Shown here in pieces: positions 58,301-61,300 of a stretch of 64,000 nucleotides of DNA. The first letter of the stretch is position 1, and every line of letters begins with the position of its first letter. Origin of the DNA: Flaccisagitta enflata. Taxonomy: Eukaryota; Chaetognatha; Sagittoidea; Aphragmophora. Position numbers and translations under genes: made by a program. The stretch is from NCBI GenBank assembly GCA_965153355.1, contig OZ231127.1, positions 10,416,001 to 10,480,000 on the forward strand, read 5' to 3'. The notes beneath the pieces were generated by a model. The model saw only the letters and a program-made list of their open reading frames with translations. It made no database searches and was not told where the DNA came from.

Positions 58301-61300
58301 AAGAATCTTCCTCTCTCCACCTCTATCAAAGCTCGAATCAATCTCGTTCGTCTCGGTCATCGTCTTCCACGCACGAAACTACGACAGAACGAGGAGACCA
58401 GTCTGGTCAGGTAGAATCAACGACTGCCAGAAATACTTGTTCTTCTTCCACCGCGATTGCCAATGGCGTGTTGGTGGAAACTACCTCTGTCGCAATGACG
58501 CAAGCGAAATCAAAAAGCGACGCTACAAGTAGCGGCATCGCCTCAACAACTTCAAACACTTCTCCCATACTCTCAAATTCTACTACTGCAACTTCATCTC
58601 TTCCTCCATCGTCAAGTGTCGAGTCTCTCATCAAAAAACCCACCACCACCGCCACCAGTCTGGCCAGCGGCGGCGGTATGAAGAAGAAACTGTCTCTTTC
58701 CGATGTGGTGGCGTCTTTATCCGTGAAAGCGGCGACAAAAACCGCCACCACCACGACGCCGGCGGCGGATACCGCGGCGACGCCGTCGGTTTCCAGCTCC
58801 GGCGCCGTCACTTCCGATTCCGACGCCGCGAGTGGTGAGAATAATCTCGGCGGCGGCGTCGGCAAAAAAGGATCCGATGGTCGAAAAAGATCCTTCAAAG
58901 TCGGCCAATCGGCTTCATCAACATCCTCGTCAATGGCCGTCACTTCACCCTCTTCCGCCCCATCGCCCATCAGTCCCATCGAAGGCGGAGACGCAGTATC
59001 AACTACAACTGCTTCTTCATCATCATCTTTTCCTTCTGCCAAACCCATTCCGGCGCTTTTACATCACCATCAATTGGACACGCCAACTCCGCCGGCGTCT
59101 CCCCTTTCCTCCTCGGCGTCTACCACATCCGGGGTTGTGGTCGTTTCCGGCGGCGTTACAAGTCCCACTTCCGGCGCCGGATCTTGTTCAAATCCGGCGT
59201 CGCCTTCGCCGTCCAAACGCGCTTTGGAATTCCCTTCCAACGAATTGAGAATTCGTCATCGTTTCAATCCCAAAGTCCGTCATGACAGGTATGAATGACA
59301 TGACATGACAAACTTCAGTTTGGGATTTGATTTCATCAAGACTTCTTTTTCAACATTTTAACCTATCTTATCAAATCAAGCAAAAGTTTTATATACTTAA
59401 GAAAACAAGGCCGGATACACGGCAATCCAGTCGCGGACGGTTGGGCAGGAGCAGTTATGCGTAAACCAATCGCAATTCAAAAATATTTCGGACGGACCGA
59501 CGGACCGACCGACCGACACGGCAAGGTGTAGAGTCGCGTGTCCGCGACTAAAAATAGCTCAGTTTGGGTGTTTTTCAGGTTTTATGGCTGTTTTATGCCT
59601 AGCTCAAATATTTATGTACATAATTATTCATTATAAGAAATAGCTGTAAAATTTGTAAGAATATTCAATTTGATTAGTTTTCATTTAAAGTTGTATAACA
59701 TTTTTTGCCAGATCTGATGAAATAGTTTAGAATGTTGAATACTAAAGTTTTAGGTTGAAACGTTGAAAATTTGAATATAAAGTCTTGATGAGATTAGGTC
59801 ACAACATGTAGTTTGAGAAAAGCAAGCATATTCTTTCAATAGAGCAACCTTTAATTAGTTTAAATCTCAATTTTTTATGATTTAAATGAAATCAATGTAA
59901 TTGAAATCTATCCTCAGGTCTAGGTCATCTTTGTTCCTATCGCACTGTATCAATTTTCAAAATAAACATGACGATTCGACATGTTCTCAATTTCTTGCTA
60001 AGCTTGTACGCTCATTTTTTTTTTGCGGGGGGGGGGGGGTGACCTGGTCAAAATTCGTTTATCATATCGCGCAATTTGTTATTGACAGAAAAAAGTTTGT
60101 TTCATTTGAATATTACCATTTATAATTGAAAAAAAATCCGATTACCAACCAGTATATTGCAGATAGCTTAAGATCATTTGAAAAATCTTCTAGATTGAGC
60201 AATGAAAAAGTTTTAACAGACAAAAATTTGATTATAAAACATAAAATTGAGGCTTCTCATTTTGAGCTGTGCAAATTGGTTGTTATTAAATCTATTAAAA
60301 CAAACTGAAGATTTTTAGTATCATTTGGTTCAGGTTTGTTTTGATAAAGATTTTCACATTTTATAGAAATGATCATGAATTATTGCAGATGTATCAGTCG
60401 TTCAATCTCACATCCTTCTCCTTTCCCCTCCTCCTCCTCAATCCCCACCAAAAAAACAGCTCTCAGCCGATCCATCCTCAGCAAATTGGTTTCCTGTCCG
60501 TGCCTCAACTGCGCCTGTCATCTCACGCGGCCTGCGTCGTCTGCGCCACATGCAACGTCAGTTTCACCATCGCGTCCTTCGCCAAACACTCGCACGCGGG
60601 ATGCGCCAAAGCCCAGCCCAAGATCGACATCAACACCAGAATCCTCGAGTTTTACCCGACGCCGGAAGTAGTCAACCATCCCGCCACGCGCGCAGCGGCG
60701 ACCCTCATTTCCGACATTTGGACTTCCGTTCTTCGAGCGCATAACAAGAAGAGTACGACGACGACGACGACAACAACGCCCTCGGTCGCTTTCAAGTCGG
60801 TCGATGCGTCTGTATCAACCGGTGTCAATGTCGCAAAGGCCTCGGAGAAAAAGGAGAATGTCGGAATTCAGGTTGGAAAAAAAAAAAGAAATAGATTTAA
60901 CCACTGCAAATCTGGTTTGATCAAACCATCACATGTGTACATGACAGGCGAGTTGCAAGTTGCATAGCCAAAGGTCATAAATTGAAATATGAAAACATCG
61001 AAATGTTTGAGGCCGCATTAAATCGTATGATCTTTCTGAGAATCCTGGAAAGCGACAAAGTGGTGGTAGCTTTCATGGAAAAGAAAAACCCAGGGGTGTA
61101 TATTCTTGCATAATGCATATTCTCCCCCCCCCCCAAGGGTTTGGAGATGGGGAAGGGAAAGCAAGGGGGAAAAAGAGAAAAAAAGAAAAAAAGAAAAAAA
61201 GAAAAAAAGAAAATTCAAGGAAAATATTGATTTTGGCAGTACCAAATGATAAAACCTAATTAGTACAACGCAATTTAACATTATCTAAACCTAAAACATA

